In this document: one piece after another, positions 8,445 through 17,096 of the stretch
How the letters are laid out: every line of letters begins with the position of its first letter
Numbering within the stretch: position 1 is the stretch's first letter
Assembly (NCBI GenBank): GCA_035758575.1
Contig: DASTXH010000031.1
Location: 1-64,000, forward strand
Direction of reading: 5' to 3'
Length of the DNA stretch: 64,000 nucleotides
DNA from: JANWHZ01 sp035758575
Lineage (GTDB): Bacteria > Patescibacteriota > Saccharimonadia > Saccharimonadales > UBA4665
Translations under genes and position numbers: made by a program
The notes under the pieces: model-generated
The model's input: only the letters and a program-made list of their open reading frames with translations
Told to the model about the DNA's origin: nothing
Databases searched by the model: none

Positions 8445-9362
8445 CTAAGCCGTGCGGCGGCGGGCTACCAGGAAATGGTAGGCCAGGCCGGCGATAGCGC
8501 TAATACCTACGAACATACCGATGACATTGCCTGCGCCGGTGTTCGGCAGAGCAGTAGGAGTGGGGGTAGGGGTTGGCGTAGGAGTAGGCGTTGGGGTGGT
8601 GAAGCTGACATTCTGCGTACAATTGCCGGTAGTGTTGACGTCTTTACCATTTACGGTAAACGTAGCAGTGGCCGTAACAGTACGGGCACCATCGGCACTA
8701 TACTGGTGCGTCTGGTTGGTAACATCGGTAAGCGGCGTGGTAGACGTGCTATCACCCCAGTTAATGACCGCGTTTTTGAACGTAGCGCCATTGGTGGCAG
8801 ACGTATCAAGTTTTGTCACGGTTACGGTGCGGTTGTCGCCCTGCGAAAGCGTCAGCGCATTACAGCTATAGGTAGGAGCCGGAGGCTGTACGCATGACTT
8901 ACTGCCACCTTGCGCCCAAGCCATAGGGCCGGGGTTGTAGAATGGTTTCCCATTTGCGTCGGTCGGTTTACTGCCGCTTAGAAAGTCAATCTGGTAATAA
9001 CAATCAAGCATGTCTACGCTTACCTTGTAGGTACCAGGGCCGGTAAACGTCTGCGTCTTGTAGCTATGCAGCTTCTGGGCATCAAGATTAGCATGATCGA
9101 AGTGAGCATTCGGGGCTTCCCAAGATACCAGCGTAAACGTATTCTGACAATCAGCAGCGCCACTCAACTGCACCGAAACAGATGCAACCGTATTGTTATT
9201 ACTAAACGCTACACGGCTGGTAGACTTGCCGGCATCGTTGGTTGAACCAACAACTTTAGTTGTACAACTGGTAGCAGCCAAAGCAGGCGCTGCGCTTATC
9301 AAAGTTGCGCCCAACACTATAACTGCTGGAATAGTGACTAACAGTTTACGAAAGAGATGCAT
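8445..9362 (-). CDS. secreted LPxTG-anchored protein with PKD-like domain
   Basis: This 305-aa protein starts with a signal peptide (MHLFRKLLVTIPAVIVLGA...AAPALAA). The body is extracellular, beta-rich and rich in Thr/Asn. Residues around 200-255 (INWGDST...HQYSADGARTVTATATF) look like a PKD domain. A (TP)n spacer of about eight repeats precedes ALPNTGAG, a hydrophobic helix and ARRRTA, which is a complete sortase A cell-wall sorting signal. The product should be covalently attached to peptidoglycan and could be an adhesin or host-contact protein. Start at 9362 is chosen because GGAGGA lies 6 bases upstream. The sortase is not in the window. Confidence 0.85.
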   Translation of the reverse strand: MHLFRKLLVTIPAVIVLGATLISAAPALAATSCTTKVVGSTNDAGKSTSRVAFSNNNTVASVSVQLSGAADCQNTFTLVSWEAPNAHFDHANLDAQKLHSYKTQTFTGPGTYKVSVDMLDCYYQIDFLSGSKPTDANGKPFYNPGPMAWAQGGSKSCVQPPAPTYSCNALTLSQGDNRTVTVTKLDTSATNGATFKNAVINWGDSTSTTPLTDVTNQTHQYSADGARTVTATATFTVNGKDVNTTGNCTQNVSFTTPTPTPTPTPTPTPTALPNTGAGNVIGMFVGISAIAGLAYHFLVARRRTA

Positions 9363-9414
9363 CGAGTATCCTCCAATATCCTTTTCCACCGCCAGGAAAA
9401 CTAGCGTTCCAACT

Positions 9415-9442
9415 ATAGTATCACTATTTTTATATTTGTCAA
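9415..9442 (-). promoter_or_regulatory. promoter of the LPNTG protein gene
   Basis: On the minus strand TTGACA (9442-9437), 16 bases, TACTAT (9420-9415) gives a near-consensus promoter. It leaves a leader of about 45 bases containing the GGAGGA ribosome binding site. Confidence 0.7.
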
Positions 9443-9471
9443 TATTATGCTCATGCTTTCAGAAACTACGA

Positions 9472-9499
9472 AAAACGCGCACTTTGTAATGCGCGTTTT
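9472..9499 (-). terminator. intrinsic terminator of the atp operon
   Basis: AAAACGCGCA and TGCGCGTTTT form a 10-bp stem around an 8-base loop, 20 bases after the atpC stop codon. Confidence 0.75.
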
Positions 9500-9518
9500 A
9501 TTAGATGAAAATAATGGG

Positions 9519-9950
9519 TTATTGCTTCTGGTGCTTGCGGCGTTTGAGGCCGGCCACCTGCAAACGCACCGATGTACGATCTACCAGGGTCTGGGCATGC
9601 TCCAGGCTTACCTCATCTTTGGCTTCGGCCTTCAGCTTTAGCGCACGCTCGTGGGCAGCCTTGGCTTCGGCTTCGTTGATTTCCTCGGCATGATCGGCTT
9701 CATCCACCAGAACTTTCAGATTGTTGTCGGCAATCTCCACGACGCCGCCATTGGTGGCGAAGTGCTCCATAAGGAAATCCGGGTCGCGCATATTGCGGCG
9801 CACCGAGATAACACCGTTGGTCGCAGCCGCAATCAGCGGCATGTGGCCAGGCAACACGCCGATGGTGCCTTCAAGCGTAGGCAGGAGTACTTCGTACACA
9901 TCCTCGTCAAATTTGACGCCAGCGAGTGAAATGAGCTGTAAATGGATCAC
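9519..9950 (-). CDS. atpC: ATP synthase F1 epsilon subunit
   Basis: 143 aa. The N-terminal beta-sandwich is recognisable (VKFDEDVYEVLLPTLEGTIGVLPGHMPLIAA), followed by the two-helix C-terminal domain (EEINEAEAKAAHERALKLKAEAKDE). The epsilon subunit forms the central stalk foot with gamma and can inhibit ATP hydrolysis. It is the last gene of the operon, 11 bases downstream of atpD, and is followed by a terminator. Confidence 0.95.
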   Translation of the reverse strand: MIHLQLISLAGVKFDEDVYEVLLPTLEGTIGVLPGHMPLIAAATNGVISVRRNMRDPDFLMEHFATNGGVVEIADNNLKVLVDEADHAEEINEAEAKAAHERALKLKAEAKDEVSLEHAQTLVDRTSVRLQVAGLKRRKHQKQ

Positions 9951-9961
9951 CGGGGTACCCC

Positions 9962-11401
9962 TTAGGCTTTCTTCTTATCTTTCTTTGGCTCTTCTTTGGC
10001 GGCTGCTTCACCGGCAGCCTTCTTGACGTCTTCGATGCTGCCCTTCAGATAGAACGCAGATTCCGGTTTGTCGTCGTGTTTGCCGTCCAGGATTTCGCGG
10101 AACGAGGCGATGGTGTCTTTCAGGCTCACGTATTGGCCCGGGTTGCCCGTGAACTGCTCAGCCACGAAGAACGGCTGGCTCAGGAAGCGCTGCACGCGGC
10201 GGGCGCGGGCAACGGTGCGCTTGTCTTCTTCGGATAGTTCTTCCATGCCCAAGATGGCAATGATGTCCTGTAGGTCTTTGTAGCGCTGCAAAATACGCTG
10301 TACTTCGCGGGCAACAGTGTAGTGATCCTCGCCAACAATCTCGGGGTCAAGGATGGTTGAGCTGGAATCCAGTGGGTCGACGGCCGGGTAGATACCAATT
10401 TCAGTCAGCGCACGGCTGAGCACGATGGTACTGTCCAGGTGGGCAAAGGTGGTTGCCGGAGCTGGGTCAGTCAGGTCGTCTGCCGGCACGTATACCGCTT
10501 GTACGGAGGTAATGGAACCTTCACGGGTAGAGGTAATACGCTCTTGCAGGGCACCCATTTCCTGTTGCAGGTTCGGCTGGTAGCCCACGGCAGAAGGCAA
10601 ACGACCGAGCAGGGCAGACACTTCGCTACCCGCCTGAGTAAAGCGGAAGATGTTGTCGATGAACAGCAGCACGTCGCTGCCCTTATCGCGGAAGCCCTCT
10701 GCAATGGTCAGGCCGGTCAGGCCCACACGCAAACGTGCACCTGGTGGTTCGTTCATCTGGCCGAACACCAGCGACGTGTTCTTGATAACGCCCGATTCTT
10801 CCATTTCGTGGTACAGGTCGTTACCTTCGCGGGTGCGCTCTCCCACGCCAGCGAATACCGAGTAGCCGCTATGGAACTTGGCGATGTTGTTGATAAGTTC
10901 CTGGATCAGCACGGTCTTGCCTACGCCGGCGCCGCCGAACAGACCCACCTTACCGCCCTTGGTGATAGGCGAGATGAGGTCGATGACTTTGATGCCGGTT
11001 TCCAGGATTTCCACGCTGCCTGATTGCTCAACCAATGGTGGTGGTGTGCGGTGGATGGGTGCCTTTTGGGTGAAGGTGCCACCCTGGCCGTCAATTGGCT
11101 CGCCAACGACGTTGAACATACGGCCCAACGTGTTTTCACCGATAGGTACGCTAATTGGCGCACCGGTATCGGTAACGTCTGCGCCGCGTTCCAAACCGTC
11201 GGTCGAACCCAACGAGATTGCACGTACGCTGGATTCGCTGAGATGCTGCGCCACCTCGAGTACTAGTTTTTTGTCTTCGTATGTTACTTCTAGGGCGTTA
11301 TAAATTGCCGGCAGGGTACTGCCCTGGAACTCTATGTCTACCACCACACCCACGATTTGGGTGATGGTACCGGTGCCTTTCTTTGTCGTTGCTGCCATCA
11401 T
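9962..11401 (-). CDS. atpD: ATP synthase F1 beta subunit
   Basis: 479 aa, the catalytic subunit. The P-loop GGAGVGKT lies near residue 160, with the catalytic-site segment VFAGVGERTREGNDLYHEM after it and ALLGRLPSAVGYQP further on. The Lys-rich C-terminal tail (EEPKKDKKKA) is longer than usual. AGGAGAG lies a few bases before the ATG pair at 11401/11398. Upstream in the operon is an unexpected 105-aa gene rather than atpG directly. Confidence 0.98.
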   Translation of the reverse strand: MMAATTKKGTGTITQIVGVVVDIEFQGSTLPAIYNALEVTYEDKKLVLEVAQHLSESSVRAISLGSTDGLERGADVTDTGAPISVPIGENTLGRMFNVVGEPIDGQGGTFTQKAPIHRTPPPLVEQSGSVEILETGIKVIDLISPITKGGKVGLFGGAGVGKTVLIQELINNIAKFHSGYSVFAGVGERTREGNDLYHEMEESGVIKNTSLVFGQMNEPPGARLRVGLTGLTIAEGFRDKGSDVLLFIDNIFRFTQAGSEVSALLGRLPSAVGYQPNLQQEMGALQERITSTREGSITSVQAVYVPADDLTDPAPATTFAHLDSTIVLSRALTEIGIYPAVDPLDSSSTILDPEIVGEDHYTVAREVQRILQRYKDLQDIIAILGMEELSEEDKRTVARARRVQRFLSQPFFVAEQFTGNPGQYVSLKDTIASFREILDGKHDDKPESAFYLKGSIEDVKKAAGEAAAKEEPKKDKKKA

Positions 11402-11431
11402 GCTCTCCTGTTTTATATCATCTCAATCAAT

Positions 11432-11749
11432 TTATTCATGCGCCGGCGTTACGGGAATTACCCCTTCAGACTGCGTTCCGGTAGAAAACTCAATCCGTGC
11501 GCCGTTCGTGGCCAAATTGCCGAGCGTCTGCTCGACTATTGCAGCAGTTACTGCCGCCATCTCCGGACTGGAGTATACCCCACCGCGTTCCATAACGTCT
11601 CTTGCGGCATCCGCTACGACGTCCTGGATGGGCATCTCGGATCCATCTGCACCAACTACGCTAAATACCATCTGTTCACCACCAGGCTGTTGCACCAATG
11701 GCTGCACATCTTGCCATGCTTTTTTGACCTCTTGGCCGAATGTACTCAT
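11432..11749 (-). CDS. unknown 105-aa protein inserted between atpG and atpD
   Basis: The ATG at 11749 lies 2 bases after the atpG stop codon, with AAAGGA from the end of atpG as ribosome binding site, so it is translationally coupled into the atp operon. The sequence (MSTFGQEVKKAWQDVQPLVQQ...) is not an ATP synthase subunit I know. It has no membrane segment and mixes helical stretches (SSPEMAAVTAAIVEQTLGNLA) with short beta-like parts. Bacterial operons normally run atpG-atpD directly. The frame is intact and tightly packed, so the gene is probably functional. It may be an assembly or regulatory factor, but nothing in the sequence proves that. Confidence 0.75.
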   Translation of the reverse strand: MSTFGQEVKKAWQDVQPLVQQPGGEQMVFSVVGADGSEMPIQDVVADAARDVMERGGVYSSPEMAAVTAAIVEQTLGNLATNGARIEFSTGTQSEGVIPVTPAHE

Positions 11750-11751
11750 GA

Positions 11752-12654
11752 CTATCCTTTCAGCGCTTCCGCGCCACCCGTTATTTCTGCAAGCTCTTGC
11801 GTGATGGCAGCTTGACGGGCGGTATTGTACGCCATGGTGTAGTCGCCAATCAAATCGGATGCATTGTCGGTGGCGTTTTTCATAGCCATCATACGCATGG
11901 TGTGTTCGCTGGCCAGGCTTTCCAGCAGCGCCTGCCACACTTGCACCTCTATAAGCCGTGTGGCGACGTGATGAATTACCGTGGCTACATCGGGCTCAAA
12001 GTTCATGGCGATTTGCGGCACTTTGGCTGGTTTTTCCGGCTTCTCCAAGCGGGCAGGCAGCAGCGGCATTTCTACCGCTTCCTGTAACACGCCGGAACGG
12101 TGCACTGTGTACAAAACATCTACTTCATCGGTTGCAGCACTGCCGTATAGCTCCACGATAGAGTTCAATAGTGGCTGGATGTCCGCCTGGGTCGGCTTGT
12201 CGCCGAAGGCGGGGTAGTGCGCCACCAACTCCATGCCGGCAGTGCGGCGGACGAACTGCGCACCGCGGTTGCCAATGGTAATAACGCGGCTTTTTACGCC
12301 TTCGGCCTGATCGCGCTGCACCTTTTGGATCAAAAGCTTCAAAACATTGGCGTTATACGCACCGGCCATGCCGCTGTTGCTGGTAATAATTATATACAAG
12401 CGGGTCTTCACGGTGCGCTTTTTAAATAATGGCTGTTCCGTAACCTCTTGCGACAGCGATTCTTCTTCCACCTCTTCCATAGTGTTCAGGCGGGCAAGCA
12501 GTTCGTAGGCTGCCTGGCGGTAAGCACGGCTGGCCTGCGCCTGTTCTTGCGCACGGCGCAGCTTGCTGGCAGATACCAGCTGCATAGCCTTGGTAATCTG
12601 GCGCGTGCCCTTAATGGAGGTAATGCGCCGCTTCAGCGTAATGAGGCTAGCCAC
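11752..12654 (-). CDS. atpG: ATP synthase F1 gamma subunit
   Basis: 300 aa. The N-terminal rotor helix is typical (LKRRITSIKGTRQITKAMQLVSASKLRRAQ), as is the C-terminal helix (MAMKNATDNASDLIGDYTMAYNTARQAAITQELAEI). Gamma is the rotating central stalk. The middle domain (around 95-215) has an extended Lys/Pro-rich part (LEKPEKPAKVPQ). It lies 33 bases downstream of atpA. Confidence 0.95.
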   Translation of the reverse strand: MASLITLKRRITSIKGTRQITKAMQLVSASKLRRAQEQAQASRAYRQAAYELLARLNTMEEVEEESLSQEVTEQPLFKKRTVKTRLYIIITSNSGMAGAYNANVLKLLIQKVQRDQAEGVKSRVITIGNRGAQFVRRTAGMELVAHYPAFGDKPTQADIQPLLNSIVELYGSAATDEVDVLYTVHRSGVLQEAVEMPLLPARLEKPEKPAKVPQIAMNFEPDVATVIHHVATRLIEVQVWQALLESLASEHTMRMMAMKNATDNASDLIGDYTMAYNTARQAAITQELAEITGGAEALKG

Positions 12655-12687
12655 GGTGGCCTCCAGCAGACATATTGCCTCGTGTCA

Positions 12688-14238
12688 TTACGCTTCTTTC
12701 TTGTCCTTCTTATCGGCGTAGCCGGCAGTAACAGTCTGGCAGATCTTCAGCAGCTCGTCATTCTGCTCATCGGTAGGCTTGGCACCGGTGTTGATCGCCT
12801 CGATCAGCTTGGCATGGTGCGACTTTAGCTCGCGGTGCAACGCCTCTTCAGCTGCCTTTACTTTAGGCAGCGGAACAGCGTCAAAACAACCACGGGTAGC
12901 AGCAAACAGGCTGGCGTACATTTGCCAAACGGCATACGGGCTATACTGCAGCTGCTTCAGCAGCTCGGTCAAGCGCTGACCGCGCTCAATGGTGTGGCGC
13001 GTCTCGGCGTCCAGGTCGGTTGAGAACTGGGCAAATGCAGCCAGTTCGCGGAACTGAGCCAGACCCAGTTTCAAGCCGCCGCCTACTGCCTTCACAGCCT
13101 TGGTCTGCGCGTCACCACCTACGCGGGACACCGAAAGACCTACCGAGATAGCCGGGCGGATACCCTGATAGAACAGATTGGTTTCCAGGAAGATCTGGCC
13201 GTCGGTGATAGAAATGACGTTGGTAGGGATGTAGGCGCTGATGTCGCCAGCCTGGGTCTCGATGATTGGCAGAGCCGTCAGGCTACCACCACCGAGCTCG
13301 TCACTAAGCTTGGCTGCGCGCTCAAGCAAACGTGAGTGCAGGTAGAACACATCGCCAGGATAGGCTTCGCGGCCCGGGGGGCGGCGCAGCAGCAAGGACA
13401 TCTGGCGGTAGGCAACCGCGTGCTTGGACAGGTCGTCGTAGATGATAAGGCCGTGCTGGCCGTTATCGCGGAAGTATTCACCCATGGCGCAGCCGGTATA
13501 TGGCGCCAGGTACAAAAGGGCGGCAGGATCAGCCGGGCCGGTGGCCACGATGATGGTCTGGTCCATTACGCCTTCACGCTTCAGGCGTTCTGCCAGGGCA
13601 GCCACCTTGGACAGCTTCTGACCAACGGCAACATAGATGTTGATCACGCCGGTCTTTTGGCGAGCCTGGTTTACCATAGTATCGATAGCAATAGCGGTCT
13701 TGCCGGTTTGGCGGTCGCCAATGATCAGCTCGCGTTGGCCGCGGCCGATTGGTACGATGGCGTCGATAGCCATAATGCCGGTCATCATAGGCTCGCCGAC
13801 GTGCTTGCGGTCGAGTACCGATGGGGCAGGGCGCTCCACGCGGCTCATTTGACTGGACTTGATTGGTGCGCCGCCGTCGAGTGGGCGGCCCAGCGGGTCA
13901 ACGATACGGCCGATAAGCTCTGGGCCGACCGGCACTTCCAGCACCTTACCGCTCAGGCGGGCAGTAGCGCCAGCCTTTACGTTAACGTCTTCACCTAGCA
14001 GTACGGCGCCGATTTCATCTTCGCCCAGGTTGAAGGCAAAAGCGGTAACAGGGTTGCCGTCTACGCCCTCTAGCTCCAACATTTCGTTGTAGCCACACTT
14101 GCGCAGGCCATAGATCCAGGCGATGCCGTCGCCGACACGGGTTACTACGCCGACTTCTTCAATTTCCGGCCGGGTCTTGAGCTGGGCAATCGCCGCCCGA
14201 ATGTCGTCTGATAATGTCGTAATCGATAGTTCGCTCAT
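12688..14238 (-). CDS. atpA: ATP synthase F1 alpha subunit
   Basis: 516 aa, non-catalytic nucleotide-binding subunit. The P-loop GDRQTGKTA lies near residue 171, followed by IYVAVGQKLSKVA, and the alpha signature PAISVGLSVSRVGG is present near 370. The ATG follows the atpH stop after one base, with GGGAAAGGA inside the end of atpH as ribosome binding site, so translation is coupled. The C-terminus is Lys/Asp-rich (YADKKDKKEA). Confidence 0.98.
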   Translation of the reverse strand: MSELSITTLSDDIRAAIAQLKTRPEIEEVGVVTRVGDGIAWIYGLRKCGYNEMLELEGVDGNPVTAFAFNLGEDEIGAVLLGEDVNVKAGATARLSGKVLEVPVGPELIGRIVDPLGRPLDGGAPIKSSQMSRVERPAPSVLDRKHVGEPMMTGIMAIDAIVPIGRGQRELIIGDRQTGKTAIAIDTMVNQARQKTGVINIYVAVGQKLSKVAALAERLKREGVMDQTIIVATGPADPAALLYLAPYTGCAMGEYFRDNGQHGLIIYDDLSKHAVAYRQMSLLLRRPPGREAYPGDVFYLHSRLLERAAKLSDELGGGSLTALPIIETQAGDISAYIPTNVISITDGQIFLETNLFYQGIRPAISVGLSVSRVGGDAQTKAVKAVGGGLKLGLAQFRELAAFAQFSTDLDAETRHTIERGQRLTELLKQLQYSPYAVWQMYASLFAATRGCFDAVPLPKVKAAEEALHRELKSHHAKLIEAINTGAKPTDEQNDELLKICQTVTAGYADKKDKKEA

Positions 14239-14239
14239 T

Positions 14240-14647
14240 TTAGTAATCCTTTCCCTGAATCGCTAACGTCTTAAATTTCCTGATGTCGCCCGCCACAGTG
14301 AGGTCTATTTGGTGGTCGGAGAACTCCAGCTTCACGCCGCCCACCACCGATGGGTCGTGCTGCGGGGTTATATATATCCGCTTGGCCTCCGGAAATACCT
14401 CACGTACCGCCGTTTCGATGCGGCGGTTCATGTCAGCGGTCAGGTCGTGGGCGCTGATAGCCACCACTTCAACTACGCCGCGCTGCGCCATCTGGTGCTG
14501 CACATCGCGCATCAGCGAGCTCAATTCACCGGTGCGGCGCTCACCCAGCAGCAAAGCCGCTAGGGACGTGATATCTTTACGGTCAAACGTACCGCCTAGT
14601 ACGCCATCGGCAATCACGCGCGCAATCTGTGCCCGCGGTGTCTTCAT
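14240..14647 (-). CDS. atpH: ATP synthase F1 delta subunit (short form)
   Basis: 135 aa, against about 175-180 in most bacteria. The C-terminal half is clear (DPSVVGGVKLEFSDHQIDLTVAGDIRKF, matching the DPSLIGG...D.S...RL pattern). The N-terminal six-helix domain is reduced to about 75 residues, which could change how it caps the alpha subunits. The start overlaps the atpF stop by four bases (ATGA). Confidence 0.85.
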   Translation of the reverse strand: MKTPRAQIARVIADGVLGGTFDRKDITSLAALLLGERRTGELSSLMRDVQHQMAQRGVVEVVAISAHDLTADMNRRIETAVREVFPEAKRIYITPQHDPSVVGGVKLEFSDHQIDLTVAGDIRKFKTLAIQGKDY

Positions 14648-15180
14648 GCTGCTGCGTTCCGCTGTTTCAGGGCCTTGTCTATCAGGGCGGCGTCTTTCTT
14701 GGCGTCCACTTTTTCGCCGATGATTGCCTCGGACACATCAGATACCAGGCCGACGATTTCGCGCTCCAAGCGCTCACGTTCACGCTTGGTGGCGTATTTT
14801 ATCTGCTCGTTGGCGCTTTCTACAATCTCGTCGGCGCGCTTACGGGCGGTGTCCTCGGCGGCCTGCACAGTCTGCTTGGCAGTCGTGTCGGCGTCGGCAA
14901 TGATTTTGTCTGCCTGGGTGCGGGCTTTGTGCAGCTCGGCTGCCACACGCTCGTCCAGCTTAACTTTTTCAGCTTCCATCTGTTCGCCCAGGCGAAGCCC
15001 GTCTTCAATACGCTGGCGGCGCTCACCAAGAACCTTCAGAATGGGCTTGAATGCCCACTGGCGCAGAACCAAAAACGCGAGCAGGAATGTTATAAGCTGA
15101 ATAACAAACGCCTGGCCGCTGATGCCGAGCGCGCTGAAGATGGATGAGCTATCGCCAAAATGGGCTAGTGCGTTTATCAT
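14644..15180 (-). CDS. atpF: ATP synthase Fo b subunit
   Basis: 178 aa. One N-terminal membrane segment (AFVIQLITFLLAFLVLRQW) is followed by a long, highly charged coiled coil (GERRQRIEDGLRLGEQMEAEKVK and following), which is the peripheral stalk. The gene overlaps atpH by four bases. It is separated from atpE by 87 bases that contain a GC-rich hairpin. Confidence 0.95.
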   Translation of the reverse strand: MINALAHFGDSSSIFSALGISGQAFVIQLITFLLAFLVLRQWAFKPILKVLGERRQRIEDGLRLGEQMEAEKVKLDERVAAELHKARTQADKIIADADTTAKQTVQAAEDTARKRADEIVESANEQIKYATKRERERLEREIVGLVSDVSEAIIGEKVDAKKDAALIDKALKQRNAAA

Positions 15181-15226
15181 GTATTATTTCTTCTCTTTCT
15201 CGCGTTGCAATCTTTCATAAAAGGGG

Positions 15227-15252
15227 AGGCCGGTGCGTATGCGGTGCGGCCT
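15227..15252 (-). promoter_or_regulatory. hairpin between atpE and atpF
   Basis: AGGCCG and CGGCCT pair around a 14-base GC-rich loop in the only sizeable gap of the operon's Fo part. No T run follows, so it is not a standard terminator. A stem after atpE could stabilise the upstream mRNA or reduce downstream transcription, fitting the high copy number needed for subunit c. Function is inferred. Confidence 0.35.
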
Positions 15253-15267
15253 GCCCGTATTTCTAAA

Positions 15268-15501
15268 CTATTTGTTGAGGAACAATGAAGCGAAGGTCAG
15301 CAGACCGAACAGCTCAACTACGGCTACGAACACCAGGGCCTGACCGAAAGACTTAGCGGTTTCTGGGTTGCGGCCGACAGCCTGGAAGTAGTTGCTGCCG
15401 ATAAGACCGATGCCAAGCGCCGGGCCAAAGAAGCCCAAGCCGATCATAAGGCCCTTACCAAGTACTACCAGGTTTACTACGTCTGCGAATTGTGTTGCCA
15501 T
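15268..15501 (-). CDS. atpE: ATP synthase Fo c subunit
   Basis: 77 aa, two membrane helices joined by the polar loop GRNPE. The ion-carrying carboxylate is Glu63 in VAVVELFGLLTF. The first helix has the Gly-rich packing pattern (GLGFFGPALGIGLIG). The environment of Glu63 does not show an obvious sodium-binding set, so proton coupling is more likely, though this cannot be settled by eye. Confidence 0.96.
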   Translation of the reverse strand: MATQFADVVNLVVLGKGLMIGLGFFGPALGIGLIGSNYFQAVGRNPETAKSFGQALVFVAVVELFGLLTFASLFLNK

Positions 15502-15542
15502 TACATTAACTCCTTTTATTACTAATCTTATACATATTCCCG

Positions 15543-16385
15543 CTACTCCCCTGAACCTGCCGGACTCGCGCCCATTATTCCAGGAGCCTCCACTTCGGTC
15601 AAGTCCTCGTGCTCGGCGTGGTTGGCAACCGACGCGAGGTACATGATACTGAGTGTAGCGAAGATATATGCCTGCAATGCGCCCACAAACAATTCAATAA
15701 GTGTGAACGGCGCAGCAGTAATGGGTGCGGCCACGGTGTGCCCCAGGTAGCTGAATATGGCGATGATAGTTTCGCCGATGGTAACGTTCAGGAATAAACG
15801 CAGCGCCAGGCTGATAGCACGCATGAGGTCGGTAATCATTTCCAAAATGCCGATTACCAGGTACAGCGGATTCAGCGGGCTGCCCACGAAGAAGTGGCGC
15901 AGATATTTCAACAGGCCGCCCGATTCACGGATAGACGAGCCATACACCACCAGCATGGTCACTACACCCACCGCCAGCGTTCCGTTGAAATCGCCGGTAA
16001 ACGGGCGCAGCAGCGGCACGCCGTGTACCGTCAGCGCCTCGCCCACGCCCGGCAGCAGGCCGAGCCAGTTGTTAATAAGCAAAAAGAAGAAGAGCGTTAC
16101 GAAATACGGCGTATATTTGCGCACGTGCTCTTTGACCGTAAAACCCGACTTTACGGTGCCGGTCATGAACTCGATACCCATCTCAATGAACTGCACCAAA
16201 CCGCCCTGCGGTTTTACAGTGACACGCCGGGCAATCGCAACCAATACGATAATCATGACGGCGATGCAGATCCAACCATAGAAGATAGAGTTGGTAATAG
16301 TCAGGCCGCCCAGATGGAACACACCGCCGGGGGCAATATGTACGGCAGGGCCGCTGTCTTCGGCAAAACGAGCTAGTAGGTTCAT
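15543..16385 (-). CDS. atpB: ATP synthase Fo a subunit
   Basis: 280 aa membrane protein that forms the ion half-channels. The essential arginine is Arg196 in ISLALRLFLN, and the terminal helices (FTLIELFVGALQAYIFATLSIMYL) are well conserved. FFFLLINNWLGLLPG near residue 100 is also typical. The C-terminus is acidic. Its start overlaps the stop of the upstream AtpI-like gene by four bases. Confidence 0.96.
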   Translation of the reverse strand: MNLLARFAEDSGPAVHIAPGGVFHLGGLTITNSIFYGWICIAVMIIVLVAIARRVTVKPQGGLVQFIEMGIEFMTGTVKSGFTVKEHVRKYTPYFVTLFFFLLINNWLGLLPGVGEALTVHGVPLLRPFTGDFNGTLAVGVVTMLVVYGSSIRESGGLLKYLRHFFVGSPLNPLYLVIGILEMITDLMRAISLALRLFLNVTIGETIIAIFSYLGHTVAAPITAAPFTLIELFVGALQAYIFATLSIMYLASVANHAEHEDLTEVEAPGIMGASPAGSGE

Positions 16386-16738
16386 GCGGCGCCTTTCGTA
16401 TCATTAGTACTATTTGAGACAGTATTTGCGCGGCGATTCGCCTCGGACAACACTCGCTGTAGTACGCCGAATACGCCAACAGCAGCTACCAGTACGCCAG
16501 CGATCAAAAGCCACGGCGCAGTATGGTAATGCCCGTCCAGCATGTAGCCGCCAACAAGCGGCACAATCACTACAAGGGCAAGCTGCCAGGACATCTGCAA
16601 AGCCATCGTCATAAAGAGTGCATTAAGCTCAGCAGCTTGTGTTTCTGCCGTTTTGCTTGTAGTAGGTACGGCACCCTCACTAGGGGCAGAGGGCGGCGTA
16701 TTGCTAGTCGCGCTTTGCTTCGATGCCATTGCCCCCAT
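16382..16738 (-). CDS. AtpI/AtpZ-like small membrane protein, first gene of atp operon
   Basis: 118 aa from the ATG at 16738 (MGAMASKQ). An earlier in-frame GTG at 16765 and a later ATG at 16729 are alternatives. A Ser/Thr/Pro-rich cytoplasmic N-terminus precedes two membrane helices (WQLALVVIVPLVGGYMLD and PWLLIAGVLVAAVGVFGVLQRVL). Size, topology and position at the head of the operon fit AtpI-like proteins, which help assemble the c-ring or move Mg2+. Sequence identity is too low for certainty. A TATAAG hexamer lies at 16758-16763 on the minus strand. Confidence 0.7.
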   Translation of the reverse strand: MGAMASKQSATSNTPPSAPSEGAVPTTSKTAETQAAELNALFMTMALQMSWQLALVVIVPLVGGYMLDGHYHTAPWLLIAGVLVAAVGVFGVLQRVLSEANRRANTVSNSTNDTKGAA

Positions 16739-16765
16739 AGCATAGCAGATGTACCCCTTATACAC

Positions 16766-17061
16766 AAGATGACTTTAGGTGTTATTGATCCACATCACTG
16801 AGAATCAGAAACTGCCGGACCGATTCCAGGTCCACAAAAAATGAGCCGGTAAAATGGTCACGCCCTGTGCACCCTGCGGTCCCGCGCTACTTTCCGCTTT
16901 TCTTGTACCAGGCGATCTTCTTTTCTTTTCAAGTCTGCCACTAGCCGTGGCGGGCCCGGAACATGTGGTCAAGTTTTGCATCAAACCAAAAGGATGTGAT
17001 CGGTTCCTGACAGCAGGAACACGTACCGTCATATTCACAATTGCCTAAATAAAAACATAAC
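16766..17061. other. intergenic region without recognised gene
   Basis: About 300 bases separate the divergent atp operon and the glutaredoxin gene. I see only the two outward promoters at its ends. Short open frames here have no coding character and no ribosome binding site. Confidence 0.5.
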
Positions 17062-17089
17062 TTTACAAAGTATAGTAGGGTGGTACACT
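17062..17089 (+). promoter_or_regulatory. promoter of the glutaredoxin gene, leaderless geometry
   Basis: TTTACA (17062-17067), 16 bases, TACACT (17084-17089). The -10 ends 7 bases before the ATG at 17097. Confidence 0.65.
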
Positions 17090-17096
17090 GGTATGT

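Noticed and set aside
10439..11023. Plus-strand frame of 194 codons antisense to atpD
   Set aside because: Fully inside the highly conserved beta subunit gene and without promoter or ribosome binding site. The same holds for 13336-13998 inside atpA.
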